Position numbers and translations under genes: made by a program
NCBI GenBank assembly: GCA_017623475.1
Contig: JAGAPC010000039.1
Span: forward strand, 1-62,426
Source of the DNA: Clostridia bacterium
GTDB taxonomy: Bacteria > Bacillota > Clostridia > Oscillospirales > UBA644
Reading direction: 5' to 3'
Length of the DNA: 62,426 nucleotides
Shown here: positions 43,960-53,697 of the stretch, piece by piece
How positions within the stretch are numbered: position 1 is the stretch's first letter
Layout: each line of letters opens with the position of its first letter
Notes under the pieces: generated by a model
Databases searched by the model: none
Seen by the model: the letters and a program-made list of their open reading frames with translations, nothing else
What the model was told of the DNA's origin: nothing

Positions 43960-45183
43960 ATGCAGATTTATGAAGAATTGGTCGCCCGGGGCTTGATCGC
44001 CCAGACCACCGATGAAGATCAAATTCGGGATCTTGTCAACAACGGCAAGGCGACTTTTTATATCGGTTTTGACCCCACGGCAGACTCCCTTCACGTGGGT
44101 CACTTCATGGCGCTTTGTTTGATGAAGCGTCTGCAAATGGCAGGCAACCGTCCCATCGCCCTGATCGGCGGCGGTACTGCCATGATCGGCGACCCTTCGG
44201 GACGGACGGATATGCGTTCCATGATGACCAAGGAGGTCATCGACCACAACTGCGCCTGCTTCAAAAAGCAGATGGAACGGTTTATTGAATTTGGCGAAGG
44301 CAAAGCCCAAATGGTCAACAACGCCGACTGGCTTTTGAACCTGAATTATATCGACTTTATCCGGGATATCGGCGGTTGCTTCTCGGTCAACACCATGTTG
44401 CGTGCCGAATGTTTCAAGCAACGGATGGAAAAGGGTCTGTCCTTCCTGGAATTTAACTATATGCCCATGCAGTCTTACGACTTCTATTATCTCTATCAGC
44501 ATTATAACTGCAATTTGCAGTTCGGCGGCAACGATCAGTGGTCGAATATGCTGGGCGGTACCGAGTTGATTCGCCGCAAGCTGGGCAAGGACGCCCACGC
44601 CATGACCATCACGCTGCTCCTCAATTCCGAGGGCAAAAAGATGGGCAAAACCGCCAAGGGTGCCGTGTGGCTTGATCCCAACAAAACGTCCCCCTTCGAT
44701 TTCTATCAGTATTGGCGGAACGTGGAAGACGCCGACGTGTTGAAATGTATCCGGATGTTGACCTTCCTGCCCTTGGAAGAAATCGACAAGATGGACGCTT
44801 GGGAAGGCAGTCAGTTGAACCAAGCCAAGGAAATTTTGGCATACGAATTGACCAAATTGGTTCACGGCGAGGACGAGGCAAACAAAGCCCAAGCCGCCGC
44901 AAAGGCTCTGTTCTCCCAAGGGGGCGACAGCGCCAATATGCCCACCTGCACGTTGACCGACGATGATTTCGTCGATGGCAAAATCGACATCCTCGCCGTT
45001 CTCGTCAAGGCAGGGCTGAACCCCTCCCGCGCCGAAGCCCGCCGCGCCGTTGACCAAGGGGGCGTATCGGTGGACGGTGAAAAAGTCACCGACAACAAAA
45101 CTACCTACACCAAAGCCGACCTGGCAGACGGAAAAGTCTTCCGCCGCGGCAAAAAGGCTTACATGAAAGTGGTTGTAGAATAA
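43960..45183 (+). CDS. tyrS: Tyrosyl-tRNA synthetase
   Basis: The 407-residue class I synthetase has the HIGH-type motif HVGH near residue 48, GDPSGRTDMR, the tyrosine pocket YDFYYLYQHYNC and GGNDQWSN, the KMSKS-type loop KMGKT, and a C-terminal S4 RNA-binding domain (about 345-405). It charges tRNA-Tyr. ATG 43960 is preferred because AGGAG lies seven bases upstream; the frame continues upstream without a ribosome site. A strong hairpin terminator follows. Confidence 0.96.
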   Translation: MQIYEELVARGLIAQTTDEDQIRDLVNNGKATFYIGFDPTADSLHVGHFMALCLMKRLQMAGNRPIALIGGGTAMIGDPSGRTDMRSMMTKEVIDHNCACFKKQMERFIEFGEGKAQMVNNADWLLNLNYIDFIRDIGGCFSVNTMLRAECFKQRMEKGLSFLEFNYMPMQSYDFYYLYQHYNCNLQFGGNDQWSNMLGGTELIRRKLGKDAHAMTITLLLNSEGKKMGKTAKGAVWLDPNKTSPFDFYQYWRNVEDADVLKCIRMLTFLPLEEIDKMDAWEGSQLNQAKEILAYELTKLVHGEDEANKAQAAAKALFSQGGDSANMPTCTLTDDDFVDGKIDILAVLVKAGLNPSRAEARRAVDQGGVSVDGEKVTDNKTTYTKADLADGKVFRRGKKAYMKVVVE

Positions 45184-45318
45184 AAATCGCCGCCTAAAAC
45201 GTCGTTCTTTTCCGTCGACCGCACCTCTCGACGTACTCTCGGTACGCCTTCGGGTGCCTGCAACGAAAAATAACTTCCGTTTATGAACGGCTTCGACTGT
45301 GAATTTAATAAAAAATAT

Positions 45319-45350
45319 CGGAGAACTTCTAATTTTGAAGTTCTCCGTTT
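45319..45350. terminator. Terminator between tyrS and GH43
   Basis: CGGAGAACTTC and GAAGTTCTCCG form an 11-bp stem followed by TTTTCTTTT; A-rich sequence on the other side lets it serve both convergent genes. Confidence 0.9.
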
Positions 45351-45354
45351 TCTT

Positions 45355-46221
45355 TTAAATAAAAATTTTCTCGCCGTCGTGTTTCAGTTCGGTCAGCACG
45401 GGGCGTTCGTTGGTGCGACTGTTGGGGCGGTGCATGAGGAAGTATTCTTTGCCGTCAAAGGCTTTAAAAATCATGCCGTGGCCACCGTCTTCGGCGGAGA
45501 GGGGGGTGTCGAGAACTGTCCAGTTGCCGTCGATGTCGCCGTTGTCACTTTTGGAAATGAGTTCCACGTAACCTTGGGCGTTGAAAGATGACCAAATCGC
45601 CAGCAGATCGTCTCCGTTGCGGTACAAGAAGGGTCCGTCGGTGACGTAATTTGCGCCCCCACGTTTCCCGACCACGTCTTTGTAATCCGATCCTTTCCAA
45701 AGAAGTTTCGGTTCGCCGATGGGGGTGGAGAGATCGTTGGATAATTCTACGGCACAGACCGTTCCGTCGCCGATTTGAGTCCATTCGTGGCAGAAGACCA
45801 TATAGGGTTTTCCGGCTTTATCTACGTAGAACGTTCCGTCCAGACATTCCCAATCCGAGGGCGTTGCCGGGTCGGGGGATACGGGAACGAAGGTTCCGTC
45901 GGGGGTGTCGCAAACGAAAATATGGGTGCCCCGAGGGTGTGTTTTGGAGATAAAGGAAGCAAAAAGATAAAATTTCCCGTTATACCGATGGACTTCCGGT
46001 GCCCACGCATCTCGTTCTCCCCAAAAGTCGGGAGTACATTCAAAAATGCTTTTCGGTTCGCTCCAATCGTCCAAGTCCGTGGAAGTATAAACGTCAAATC
46101 CGTCTTGTTTGCCCCAGTAATGCTCATCGGTTGGGGTGGTAACCCGGGATCCGTACAGGTAATATTTTCCGTCGTAGGGCAGGATAAAGGGATCTCGGAT
46201 GTTGATTTCGTTTAATTTCAT
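45355..46221 (-). CDS. Glycoside hydrolase family 43 protein
   Basis: The 288-residue five-bladed propeller has INIRDPFIL (catalytic base Asp, about 9), the pKa-modulating Asp in ECLDGTFYVD (about 129), and NYVTDGPFLYRNG (about 194). There the family's general-acid Glu is an Asp. There is no signal peptide, so it is cytoplasmic. GH43 enzymes cleave arabinosyl, xylosyl or galactosyl residues. No transporter is adjacent. AAGGAG precedes the ATG. Confidence 0.88.
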   Translation of the reverse strand: MKLNEINIRDPFILPYDGKYYLYGSRVTTPTDEHYWGKQDGFDVYTSTDLDDWSEPKSIFECTPDFWGERDAWAPEVHRYNGKFYLFASFISKTHPRGTHIFVCDTPDGTFVPVSPDPATPSDWECLDGTFYVDKAGKPYMVFCHEWTQIGDGTVCAVELSNDLSTPIGEPKLLWKGSDYKDVVGKRGGANYVTDGPFLYRNGDDLLAIWSSFNAQGYVELISKSDNGDIDGNWTVLDTPLSAEDGGHGMIFKAFDGKEYFLMHRPNSRTNERPVLTELKHDGEKIFI

Positions 46222-46256
46222 GGTCGTGCTCCTTATTTTGTCTTTTCAAAATTCTC

Positions 46257-46340
46257 TTTTGTGATTTTCAGATCGCAGGTGCCCCCGCCTTTTCGAATCC
46301 GCTGAAACCCGGCGGCGGTAAATCCCTTGACGGCGGCGGT
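46257..46340 (-). pseudogene. Duplicated 3' end of the adjacent GNAT gene
   Basis: This 84-bp segment matches 46501-46584 at all but three positions. It encodes the same AGFQRIRKGGGTCDLKITKE tail, then continues to ENFEKTK and a stop at 46233. The REP/MITE-like element lies between the two copies. Either it is a leftover of a duplicated gene, or it is the original 3' end of the GNAT gene displaced by an insertion. Confidence 0.8.
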
Positions 46341-46356
46341 GCGGTTCGTCTGGTAG

Positions 46357-46484
46357 GCTTCCCCTGGTAGGGGAAGCTGGCGCCGCAGGCGACTGATGAG
46401 GTTGTTTAGGAATGGATTAAGTAGTTTGCATTGGAACAATCTCATCCCCCACTTCGTGGTCCCCCTTCCCTTACTAAGGGAAGG
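46357..46484. mobile_element. REP/MITE-like element with hairpin ends
   Basis: Left end hairpin GCTTCCCC-TGGTA-GGGGAAGC (46357-46377) and right end hairpin CCTTCCCTTA-C-TAAGGGAAGG (46464-46484). Inside, GATGAGGTTGTTT and AACAATCTCATC form an imperfect inverted repeat. It encodes no protein. It shares the hairpin and core with 12797-12862. The GNAT stop codon (46474-46476) lies inside the right hairpin. Confidence 0.7.
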
Positions 46485-46986
46485 CTTTTCCCCATTCTTC
46501 TTTTGTGATTTTCAGATCGCAGGTGCCCCCGCCTTTTCGAATCCGCTGAAATCCGGCGTTGGTAAATCCCTTGACGGCGGCGGTATTGGCGGTGGACAAA
46601 GTGACTGACAGCGAGGGGAGATGATTTTGCTCAAAGGCGCGTTGGAGCAACAGGCGGAGGGCAGGGGTGCAATATCCTTTGCCCCGATGCTTTGCCAGGA
46701 TAATGATGCCTACGTGGTGCTTTTCTCCGTCAAAGAACCAGGAAATTTCTCCTACCGGGGTTCTGCCGTCGGCGATGACGGCGTAGAAATTGTCCGGCTC
46801 CCGATCCATCCAAAAATCGTACCACAACGCCCAGGTGGATCTGGGGAAATCAATACATCCCGTGTCGGGGTGGTAATCCTCCATCGGCTCTTTAAAGCGG
46901 TTGAACGCCATGGTTTGCGGGTCGGAAAGCAACTGCTCCCGAAACAGAAGCTCGTTGTATTGCGGCAGATAAAGTCGTAATTCCAT
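46474..46986 (-). CDS. GNAT-family N-acetyltransferase
   Basis: The 170 residues have a GNAT core with VGEISWFFD, the acetyl-CoA loop LAKHRGKGYCTPAL (about 97-110; family pattern Q/RxxGxG/A) and a C-terminal NTAAVKGFTNAGF. It transfers an acetyl group to an unknown amine. Its start codon shares a base with the addA stop (TAATG), so it is translationally coupled to addA. The last few codons (KAFP-stop) come from the inserted repeat element, so its C-terminus is altered relative to the duplicated tail at 46257-46340. Confidence 0.88.
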   Translation of the reverse strand: MELRLYLPQYNELLFREQLLSDPQTMAFNRFKEPMEDYHPDTGCIDFPRSTWALWYDFWMDREPDNFYAVIADGRTPVGEISWFFDGEKHHVGIIILAKHRGKGYCTPALRLLLQRAFEQNHLPSLSVTLSTANTAAVKGFTNAGFQRIRKGGGTCDLKITKEEWGKAFP

Positions 46987-49900
46987 TATAATTCTTCTTC
47001 CTTGACGTCAAGGGCTTTCCCCAAACGGAACGCCCAGATTTTGCAACCGACGACCGGTTTTTCGTACAACCGGCGGACGGCGGCGGCGTAGAGATTCAAC
47101 TGTCGGGAGTAGCGGGAGAGCAATTCCTCCTCCGTAGCCCGATCGGATTTGAAATCGACGATGAGATACCCCTCCTCCAATTCGCAGAGAAGGTCGATGG
47201 CGCCCTGCATGAGCATTTCGCCCGACTCTCCCGGATTGCCGGAGTAGTAGGAAACGGGGATTTTGCAGGTAAACCGCACCTCCCGATCGTATCCCACAGA
47301 GGAGTTCAGGGTTTGCATCAGGTCGCTTTCCAAAAACCGTTGAAGGAGTTTTTGGTCGATGGCGTTTGCCCCTGCCTTGGTCAGATGCCCCGCCTCGGTC
47401 AGCCGTTGAAGCTCGTCGGGGATGGGCTTGTCAAAATCCGCAAATTGGCAATAGGTGTGGATCGCCGTGCCCGCTTCGGCGGCGGTGACGGCGGCTTCGT
47501 CCAAGAATTTGGGCTTTAAAATCGGCGGCTCGGTGATGAGAAGCTCACTGTCCGGGTCGGGGGATGCCTTTGCGATCTCCGTGACCGAAACCTTTGCGGG
47601 AACGGTGGATAAATGTCCGTCGTATCGGAAGGAAAACCGACGGTTCAATTCTTCCTCCGAAAGTCCGCAGACCGTCTCTTCCACGGCGTAGGAGGCATCG
47701 ACGCGGTCAGGAGGCTGTACGAAGCAGACCCGAAGCCGCCCCTCCTCGTCTTCGGGCTTCAGCCACGCCGAGGAAATAATTCCGGCGTCGGGGTGGGCTA
47801 CGGCGCGGTCTAAAATGGGGCTTCGGAAATTGTTCATTTCCAAAAGATCAATCAGCCGTACCGCCCCCTGTTCCGAGTGAAGTCCGTGCAGATCCAATTT
47901 TTCCAGCTTGTCGCTGACCCGTCCGATGACCGTCAGCCGATCTCTTGCCCGCGTTAGGGCGACGTAGAGATTCCGCAGCTCCTCTTCCACCTCGGAACGG
48001 TTGGCGCGATGCCCGATAAATTCCCGCATCAGGGTGGTGTATTCCGCCGTTTCTCCCTCGTTTTTGATCTTGGGGGCAACTCCGTATTCTCCGTCCACCC
48101 GAACCTTATCCCGATCGGAGCGCAGGGGGCGTTCCAGCTCGGGGAAGATGCACCAGGCGTATTCCAGCCCCTTGGATTTGTGTACCGTCATCAGACGGAC
48201 GAAATCTCCTTCGGGGGCAGCGCCCTGCTCCCGCACCTTGCCCGACGCCTTTGCCCGATCGGCAAATTCCAAAAAGCCGAACAGACCGTCGCTTTTGGAG
48301 TATCGGCAGGCAAAAGAATAAAATTTCATCAGATTGCTTCGGGCGACAGGGTCGGTTGCCGATTCCAACGCCAGATAATCGGTGGCGGTGTAGATCTCCC
48401 ACAACAATTTCGGGACGGGGAGATTTTCCGCAAGAATCCGAAATTTTTTCAGGGTTTTCACGGCGTTTTGCGCCAAGGGATCTTCCTTTGCCGCCTCTTC
48501 CAACCCAACCCAAAGGGCTTTATCCTTCGCCTTCAGGTGCAGTTCTGCAAGGGTTTGGGGGGACATGGAAAAGACGCTTCCGGTCAAGGTCACGAACAAC
48601 GCCATATCGTCCCAGGGATCATTGACCGCCTGCAAAAACGCTAAAATTCCGCAGACCTCCGGGGTGTCCAGGAAGGTCTCGCCGTCGGAAGAAAGCAGGG
48701 GAATCCCACTCTCCCGAAAGACCTGTTCGTACAACGGCGCCGAAGACATATAGCGCAACAGAATCGCCACGTCGGAATAGCGCATGGGGCGGTGGGCGTT
48801 TTGGTTTTTATCATAGACGGTGGCGCCTCCCTCCACCGCGTCCCGAATCAGCTGGGCGCAAAGCTTCGCTTCCTCGGCGTAGTGGGTTTCTCCGATCCGT
48901 CCGGCGGTGGGGAGTAAAAGCAATTCCGCGTCCGGCTCGGTCTCTTCGGTGTGAGGCGCGGGAAGTCCGTCGGGAGAAATCAAGGTTTTCTCGTAATTTT
49001 TGGGATAAGGAACTGCTTCGTCGGGATTCCTTCCGGCGAAGAGTTTTTCCCCCTCGTCGTAGGTAAATCCGCCTACGGCTTTGGAGAATAACCCCCGGCA
49101 CAGGAAGTTGACGAAGTCCAAAATTCCCTTTCGGCTTCGGAAGTTTTTATTTAAGGCGATGACCTTGCAGGTCTCTTTTTTCCGCAAAAAGTTATCGGCG
49201 TTTGCCCCCCGAAATCCGTAAATGCTTTGCTTTACGTCACCCACCGCAAAGCAGTTGTTATCAGTGACCGCGCGGAAAAACAAATCCTGCAGGTCGTTGA
49301 CGTCCTGGTATTCGTCGATCAAAACCTCGTCGTAGGACGCTTGCTCCGCCAGGGCGACTTGGGTGGGGGTGAATTCTCCCGATTCGTGGGAATAGTCGGC
49401 GACGGTCAGCTGCAACGCCAATTCCGCCAGGGCAGAGAAGGAATACGCTCCTCTGCGGTGCATTTCCTCGGTGACCTCTCGGCGGAAGGCTTCCACGGCG
49501 GAGAGCAAAAATTCCATACCCGGGCGCAAGGCGTCCAGGTCCTTTTTGCATTGGTCGGAGGAGAGATAAAAGATCTCTTCCCCCTCCAAAAACGCCTTCA
49601 GTCCGGAACGGTATTCTTTGTAGAGGTACGCTTCCTTCGGGTATCCCTTCCGCACGGCGGGGGCTTTGTCGAAAATATGTCCCCGAACCCGACGGCTGAC
49701 CTCGTCCCAATCGCCCCGTTGCAGGGCGTCGCAAAGGGTTTTCAGTAACCGATGCTCGTCCAAAACCACGTCCATGGTCGGGAAGGGCGCGGCGGCGACG
49801 ATCTGATCGAAAATGTGCAGATATTCTTCCAGGATCGGCTGCAGGAGTAGGCAGGCGGCAGCGCACCAGGCGTCGCCTTCCGACAAGCGGGCTTTTTGTC

Positions 49901-50468
49901 TGTGAAGCCACAGGTCTCCGAAGGGGAAGGTTTCGATCTTCCGCGCTACGGTGTCGATGGTGCTTTCCATGGCGCGGCTGTCGGTTTCTCCCCCGAACAG
50001 GGCTTCAAATTCCCGAAATCCCTCGGGGATTTTGTGATAATAATCCTCGATCTGCCGCTGGAGAACGGCAGATTTCAACACCGCCAATTCGGTCTCGTCC
50101 ATGACGGTAAAATCGGGGGAGATCCCCGCCTTTTGGAAATTGCGGCGCAACAGATCCATACCGTAGCTGTCGATGGTGCAGATCTTTGCCTTGTACAGCG
50201 TCAAACTTTGCCGTCTCAGGTGGGCGTCCCCCGGATTTGCGGCGGCGCGGGCTGCAAGATCCCGTGCGATGCGGGTTCTCATTTCCGCGGCGGCGGCGTT
50301 GGTAAAGGTGACGATCAAAAGACGGTCGAGCCGTCCTCCCTGCTCCACGAATTCGCCCACGCGGGCGGAAAGCACGGCGGTTTTGCCCGATCCGGCGGCG
50401 GCGGAGACCAAAAGATTGCGTCCCCGGGTATGAATGGCTTCTAATTGGGCGTCAGTCCACTTGGGCAT
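46986..50468 (-). CDS. addA: ATP-dependent helicase/nuclease subunit A
   Basis: The 1160-residue AddA has an N-terminal UvrD-type helicase with Walker A SAAAGSGKTAVL (about 23-34), DEYQDVNDLQ (motif II), GDVKQSIYGFRGAN (motif III), and VHKSKGLEY (motif V). A RecB-type nuclease domain at the C-terminus carries YLIVDFKSDRATEEE and QLNLYAAAV. With AddB it resects double-strand breaks to start recombination. ATG 50468 is chosen since AAAGGAG lies seven bases upstream; it overlaps the addB end by 17 bases. Confidence 0.97.
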   Translation of the reverse strand: MPKWTDAQLEAIHTRGRNLLVSAAAGSGKTAVLSARVGEFVEQGGRLDRLLIVTFTNAAAAEMRTRIARDLAARAAANPGDAHLRRQSLTLYKAKICTIDSYGMDLLRRNFQKAGISPDFTVMDETELAVLKSAVLQRQIEDYYHKIPEGFREFEALFGGETDSRAMESTIDTVARKIETFPFGDLWLHRQKARLSEGDAWCAAACLLLQPILEEYLHIFDQIVAAAPFPTMDVVLDEHRLLKTLCDALQRGDWDEVSRRVRGHIFDKAPAVRKGYPKEAYLYKEYRSGLKAFLEGEEIFYLSSDQCKKDLDALRPGMEFLLSAVEAFRREVTEEMHRRGAYSFSALAELALQLTVADYSHESGEFTPTQVALAEQASYDEVLIDEYQDVNDLQDLFFRAVTDNNCFAVGDVKQSIYGFRGANADNFLRKKETCKVIALNKNFRSRKGILDFVNFLCRGLFSKAVGGFTYDEGEKLFAGRNPDEAVPYPKNYEKTLISPDGLPAPHTEETEPDAELLLLPTAGRIGETHYAEEAKLCAQLIRDAVEGGATVYDKNQNAHRPMRYSDVAILLRYMSSAPLYEQVFRESGIPLLSSDGETFLDTPEVCGILAFLQAVNDPWDDMALFVTLTGSVFSMSPQTLAELHLKAKDKALWVGLEEAAKEDPLAQNAVKTLKKFRILAENLPVPKLLWEIYTATDYLALESATDPVARSNLMKFYSFACRYSKSDGLFGFLEFADRAKASGKVREQGAAPEGDFVRLMTVHKSKGLEYAWCIFPELERPLRSDRDKVRVDGEYGVAPKIKNEGETAEYTTLMREFIGHRANRSEVEEELRNLYVALTRARDRLTVIGRVSDKLEKLDLHGLHSEQGAVRLIDLLEMNNFRSPILDRAVAHPDAGIISSAWLKPEDEEGRLRVCFVQPPDRVDASYAVEETVCGLSEEELNRRFSFRYDGHLSTVPAKVSVTEIAKASPDPDSELLITEPPILKPKFLDEAAVTAAEAGTAIHTYCQFADFDKPIPDELQRLTEAGHLTKAGANAIDQKLLQRFLESDLMQTLNSSVGYDREVRFTCKIPVSYYSGNPGESGEMLMQGAIDLLCELEEGYLIVDFKSDRATEEELLSRYSRQLNLYAAAVRRLYEKPVVGCKIWAFRLGKALDVKEEEL

Positions 50469-53400
50469 CGGGCTTCTCCTTTCCGACGGCAAAGACGTCG
50501 CGGGGCGTTTCGTGCCGACAGTAATCCTTCAGATCGCAGTAATTACAACTGCAATAGGCGCTTCCGATCCTGATGGGATTTTTCTCCACCTTCCCCTCGT
50601 GCAGGGCGTTGCCCATTTTTTGCAACAGGTCGGAAATCTGCCCGAAAAGCTTGCCGAATTGCTCGGCGGTGATGAAGAAGGGAGAGTCGTTTTGCTTGAT
50701 CCGCAAAAACTTCCGTTCCTCCGTATTGTCCATGGCGTGAAGCACCGCGGGGTCCTTCAGATAGACCCCCGATCGGGGCGTTTCGCTTTCCCATTGTAAC
50801 AGAACCTTTTCCTCCGGATCGCTCCGTTTCCCCGACACGGTTTTGGGGTTCGATCCGATGTACTGCACCCCGGCGGGAATACAGACCTCTCCGGGGAAGA
50901 GATTTTGCTGCAGGGCGTAAAGGTACATCAGCATCTGAATGTCGATGCCGTTTTGGATCAGCTGGAAGGAAAAATCCTTTTTCCCGGTCTTATAATCCAC
51001 CACCCGCAGGTATTTTTTGCCGTCTTTTTCAAAAAGATCGACCCGATCGACTACGCCGATCATGGATAAAGTTCCGGTTTCCAAGGGGATCTTGACCGAT
51101 TCCACCGCGTCTTGTCCGATGCCTACCCGTTGTTCAAAGGCGTAGGGGACGAATTGGGAGGCTTGGAATTCCTTGCGGAATAAGGTCAAAAGCCGTTCGA
51201 TCTTCTTCATCAGCGCGTCAAAATAGCTTTGCACCGTGGGGGGCGGGGTTTCGTCGCCGTAGAATTTGTAAATCTGCCCTTGTCCGAAGTCCCGGACCCG
51301 TTGGTGCAGTTCCTCGTCGGAGCAATCCAGCCCTTGGGAAATGATGGATTCCAACGCCTCGTGGATGATCGTTCCCCGTTGTCGCGGATCCAATTCTGCC
51401 CGACTTCGGGGGGAGATCCCCAGCCCGTAGCGGAGGAAATAGGCGTAGCGGCATTGGTGGTACTTGTCCGCTTTGGAGGCGGAAAGGCGAAGATGCTTGG
51501 GATAGATCTGCAGGGCGGTTTCCGACGTTAAGGGGGCGATTCGTTCCCGACGGGCAAGAAGGTCTGCGTACTGCTTTTGCCCGGAAAAATACGCGCCCAG
51601 CTCTTCCACCGGGGTTTTGGTGTGCAACGCAAAGGCGGCGCGCTCCCGCTGGATCCGTTCTTGGAGCGATTCCTGCTCGGAAAGGCGAAGCCGTTGGGTG
51701 GGAAGATCGGGGAAAATCTCCAAAATCCGCCCGACTACCGCCGATGGGGACGCCTCTCCGCCGATGACCGACGCGTAGGAAAGGTACAATTCCTCCCGGG
51801 GGGCGGTGAGGGAAAGATAGACGTAAAACATCTCGTGCAGGATTTTATCGTCGGTGGTTTCTCCCATGCCGAAGGGGGATAACTGCTCCCGATCCTTGTC
51901 GGTCAAAAGGCGGTTATCGTCGATATTTTTTGGGAATACCCCCTCGTTCAGCCCCAAAATAAAGACGCATCGGGGGGAGATCATGGGCAGGGTTTCGGGA
52001 GAGCCTGCGGTCACCTCGTCCAGCGACGTGGGCAAGATGGCAACGTCGTGGGTGTCGATGACCGAGAAGAACAGATCCCGGTATTCCTTCAGGGTAATTT
52101 TATCGTTTCCGGCGGTGAGAACCATCTCGTCCAACGCCAAAATCAACTGCTCGTAAACCTTTTTCTGTCGGGCGGAAAGCTCGTATTCTCCGTACTCCCG
52201 ATAGGTTTCGGCGTTGCGGTTCAACGCTTCGGGGATCTGCAGGGTCTCCAAAATTTCGTAAAGTGCGGTGGAAATTTCCCGCACGGTGGCGTTTTGAGAC
52301 CGAGATTTTAAAGTCTCTACCGTATTAACAACCTTTTTCCGCAACGTTTCCGCGCCGTTCCGCATGAGAATTTCTTCTTCGGTTTCCCGATCGGTATATC
52401 CGGCGATGGGGCGGGTAAAGGGGGTTTTGAAGCGATTGTACCGAATCCCCCAGACGTTGACGTACCGTTCAAATCGGGAACCCTCCTCGGGGGTGCAGAC
52501 GAATCCGCTTTTGACGAAGGACAGCACCGCGTCGGTGGAAAAGCCCTCCACCGCCATGGAAAACAGGGAGGTAATCAGGGGGATGGGATTCCGTTGCCGC
52601 AAGGGGGTTTTGCGATGATAAAACAGAGGAATCTCGTATTGATCGAAGACCGGATCGAGGATCCCGGCGTAATCGTCCAAAGAACGGACGATCAGGGTAA
52701 AATCTCCGTAGCGGTAGCCCTCCTCCCGAACCTTTTTTGCGATGACGGAAGCGGCGAATTCCGCCTCGTCAAAGCGGTCGGATCCGCAATAAAGGTGCAA
52801 ATACTTCGGAATTCCCTCCCACGTTTTTTCGGTGGGGCGGGCGTATTCCGATTCCAAAAGGGCAAATTCTTCGGAGGAAAAAGCGGCATTCTTCTGCAGA
52901 TTAACCACCCGACATTCTTCCCCGGTACGGCGGCAATAGGCGATCAGCTTCCGCGCCTCTTCCGCCGCATCGGCGGTAGGACCTGCCTGCTCCGGGTCGG
53001 TGGTGTCGGTGGGCAGGGCGACGGTGACGTAAGCACCGTTTTTGACCATCTGCAAAAGGATGTTCCGTTCCCGATTGTAAAAGGTGCGGAAATTTGCCAC
53101 GTAAACGAGCTCGTTTTCAAAATCCCCGGTGGCTTCCAGCAGTTTTTTCAATCGGGCGGGAGCGTCGTCCGGGTCGAAATACCCCTCGGAAAGATAGCCC
53201 TCATAGACCTGGGCGATCATCGCCAGGTCGTATAATTTATCGTTCTTTTCTTTTTTTGCCGTTTCCATCAGCTCGTCGGCGGAGATTCCGGCGGCCTTCA
53301 GCTCCTTGATCGCCCCCAAAAGCAAGGGCAAAAAGCGGGGGTTGCGATAGGTGGGGGGATAGTGCTTCAAGGACGGGGCAACGGCGTCGAAGGCTTTTTT

Positions 53401-53679
53401 CAGAAGCACCGTTTTGCCGCCCTCCCCCAAAAAGCGGGCGGGGATTCCGTGGGCGGAAAATTCCGTTCGGGCAAGGGATTTTAAGGAGGTGACGTTCAGA
53501 TACCGAAAGCGCTTTTCTCCGATTTTATCCAAAAAATATTGCTCCGACGCCACCGTGTATTGATCCGGAACCAGCAGGGTGATTTTTTCTTTCCGGTCGT
53601 CGATGCGGCGGGCAATTTCTTCCGCCATGTAGGCGGTTTTCCCGCATCCGACTCTGCCCAAAATTAACGTCAAAGGCAT
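50452..53679 (-). CDS. addB: ATP-dependent helicase/nuclease subunit B
   Basis: The 1075-residue AddB has Walker A GRVGCGKTAYM (8-18), an inactivated helicase fold, and a C-terminal nuclease domain with VVDYKTGKKDF. Iron-sulfur cysteines are seen in KYHQCRYAYFLRYG and near the C-terminus in YCSCNYCDLKDYC, the 4Fe-4S set known for AddB. It partners with AddA, whose start overlaps its 3' end by 17 bases. It lies 18 bases after a small membrane-protein gene. Confidence 0.97.
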   Translation of the reverse strand: MPLTLILGRVGCGKTAYMAEEIARRIDDRKEKITLLVPDQYTVASEQYFLDKIGEKRFRYLNVTSLKSLARTEFSAHGIPARFLGEGGKTVLLKKAFDAVAPSLKHYPPTYRNPRFLPLLLGAIKELKAAGISADELMETAKKEKNDKLYDLAMIAQVYEGYLSEGYFDPDDAPARLKKLLEATGDFENELVYVANFRTFYNRERNILLQMVKNGAYVTVALPTDTTDPEQAGPTADAAEEARKLIAYCRRTGEECRVVNLQKNAAFSSEEFALLESEYARPTEKTWEGIPKYLHLYCGSDRFDEAEFAASVIAKKVREEGYRYGDFTLIVRSLDDYAGILDPVFDQYEIPLFYHRKTPLRQRNPIPLITSLFSMAVEGFSTDAVLSFVKSGFVCTPEEGSRFERYVNVWGIRYNRFKTPFTRPIAGYTDRETEEEILMRNGAETLRKKVVNTVETLKSRSQNATVREISTALYEILETLQIPEALNRNAETYREYGEYELSARQKKVYEQLILALDEMVLTAGNDKITLKEYRDLFFSVIDTHDVAILPTSLDEVTAGSPETLPMISPRCVFILGLNEGVFPKNIDDNRLLTDKDREQLSPFGMGETTDDKILHEMFYVYLSLTAPREELYLSYASVIGGEASPSAVVGRILEIFPDLPTQRLRLSEQESLQERIQRERAAFALHTKTPVEELGAYFSGQKQYADLLARRERIAPLTSETALQIYPKHLRLSASKADKYHQCRYAYFLRYGLGISPRSRAELDPRQRGTIIHEALESIISQGLDCSDEELHQRVRDFGQGQIYKFYGDETPPPTVQSYFDALMKKIERLLTLFRKEFQASQFVPYAFEQRVGIGQDAVESVKIPLETGTLSMIGVVDRVDLFEKDGKKYLRVVDYKTGKKDFSFQLIQNGIDIQMLMYLYALQQNLFPGEVCIPAGVQYIGSNPKTVSGKRSDPEEKVLLQWESETPRSGVYLKDPAVLHAMDNTEERKFLRIKQNDSPFFITAEQFGKLFGQISDLLQKMGNALHEGKVEKNPIRIGSAYCSCNYCDLKDYCRHETPRDVFAVGKEKPDAQVD

Positions 53680-53697
53680 AAAATCAACCCCCTTCCA

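Noticed and set aside
43132-45057. 641-codon open frame antisense to URO-D-like and tyrS genes
   Set aside because: It spans two unrelated genes and their promoter, and its translation has no domain.
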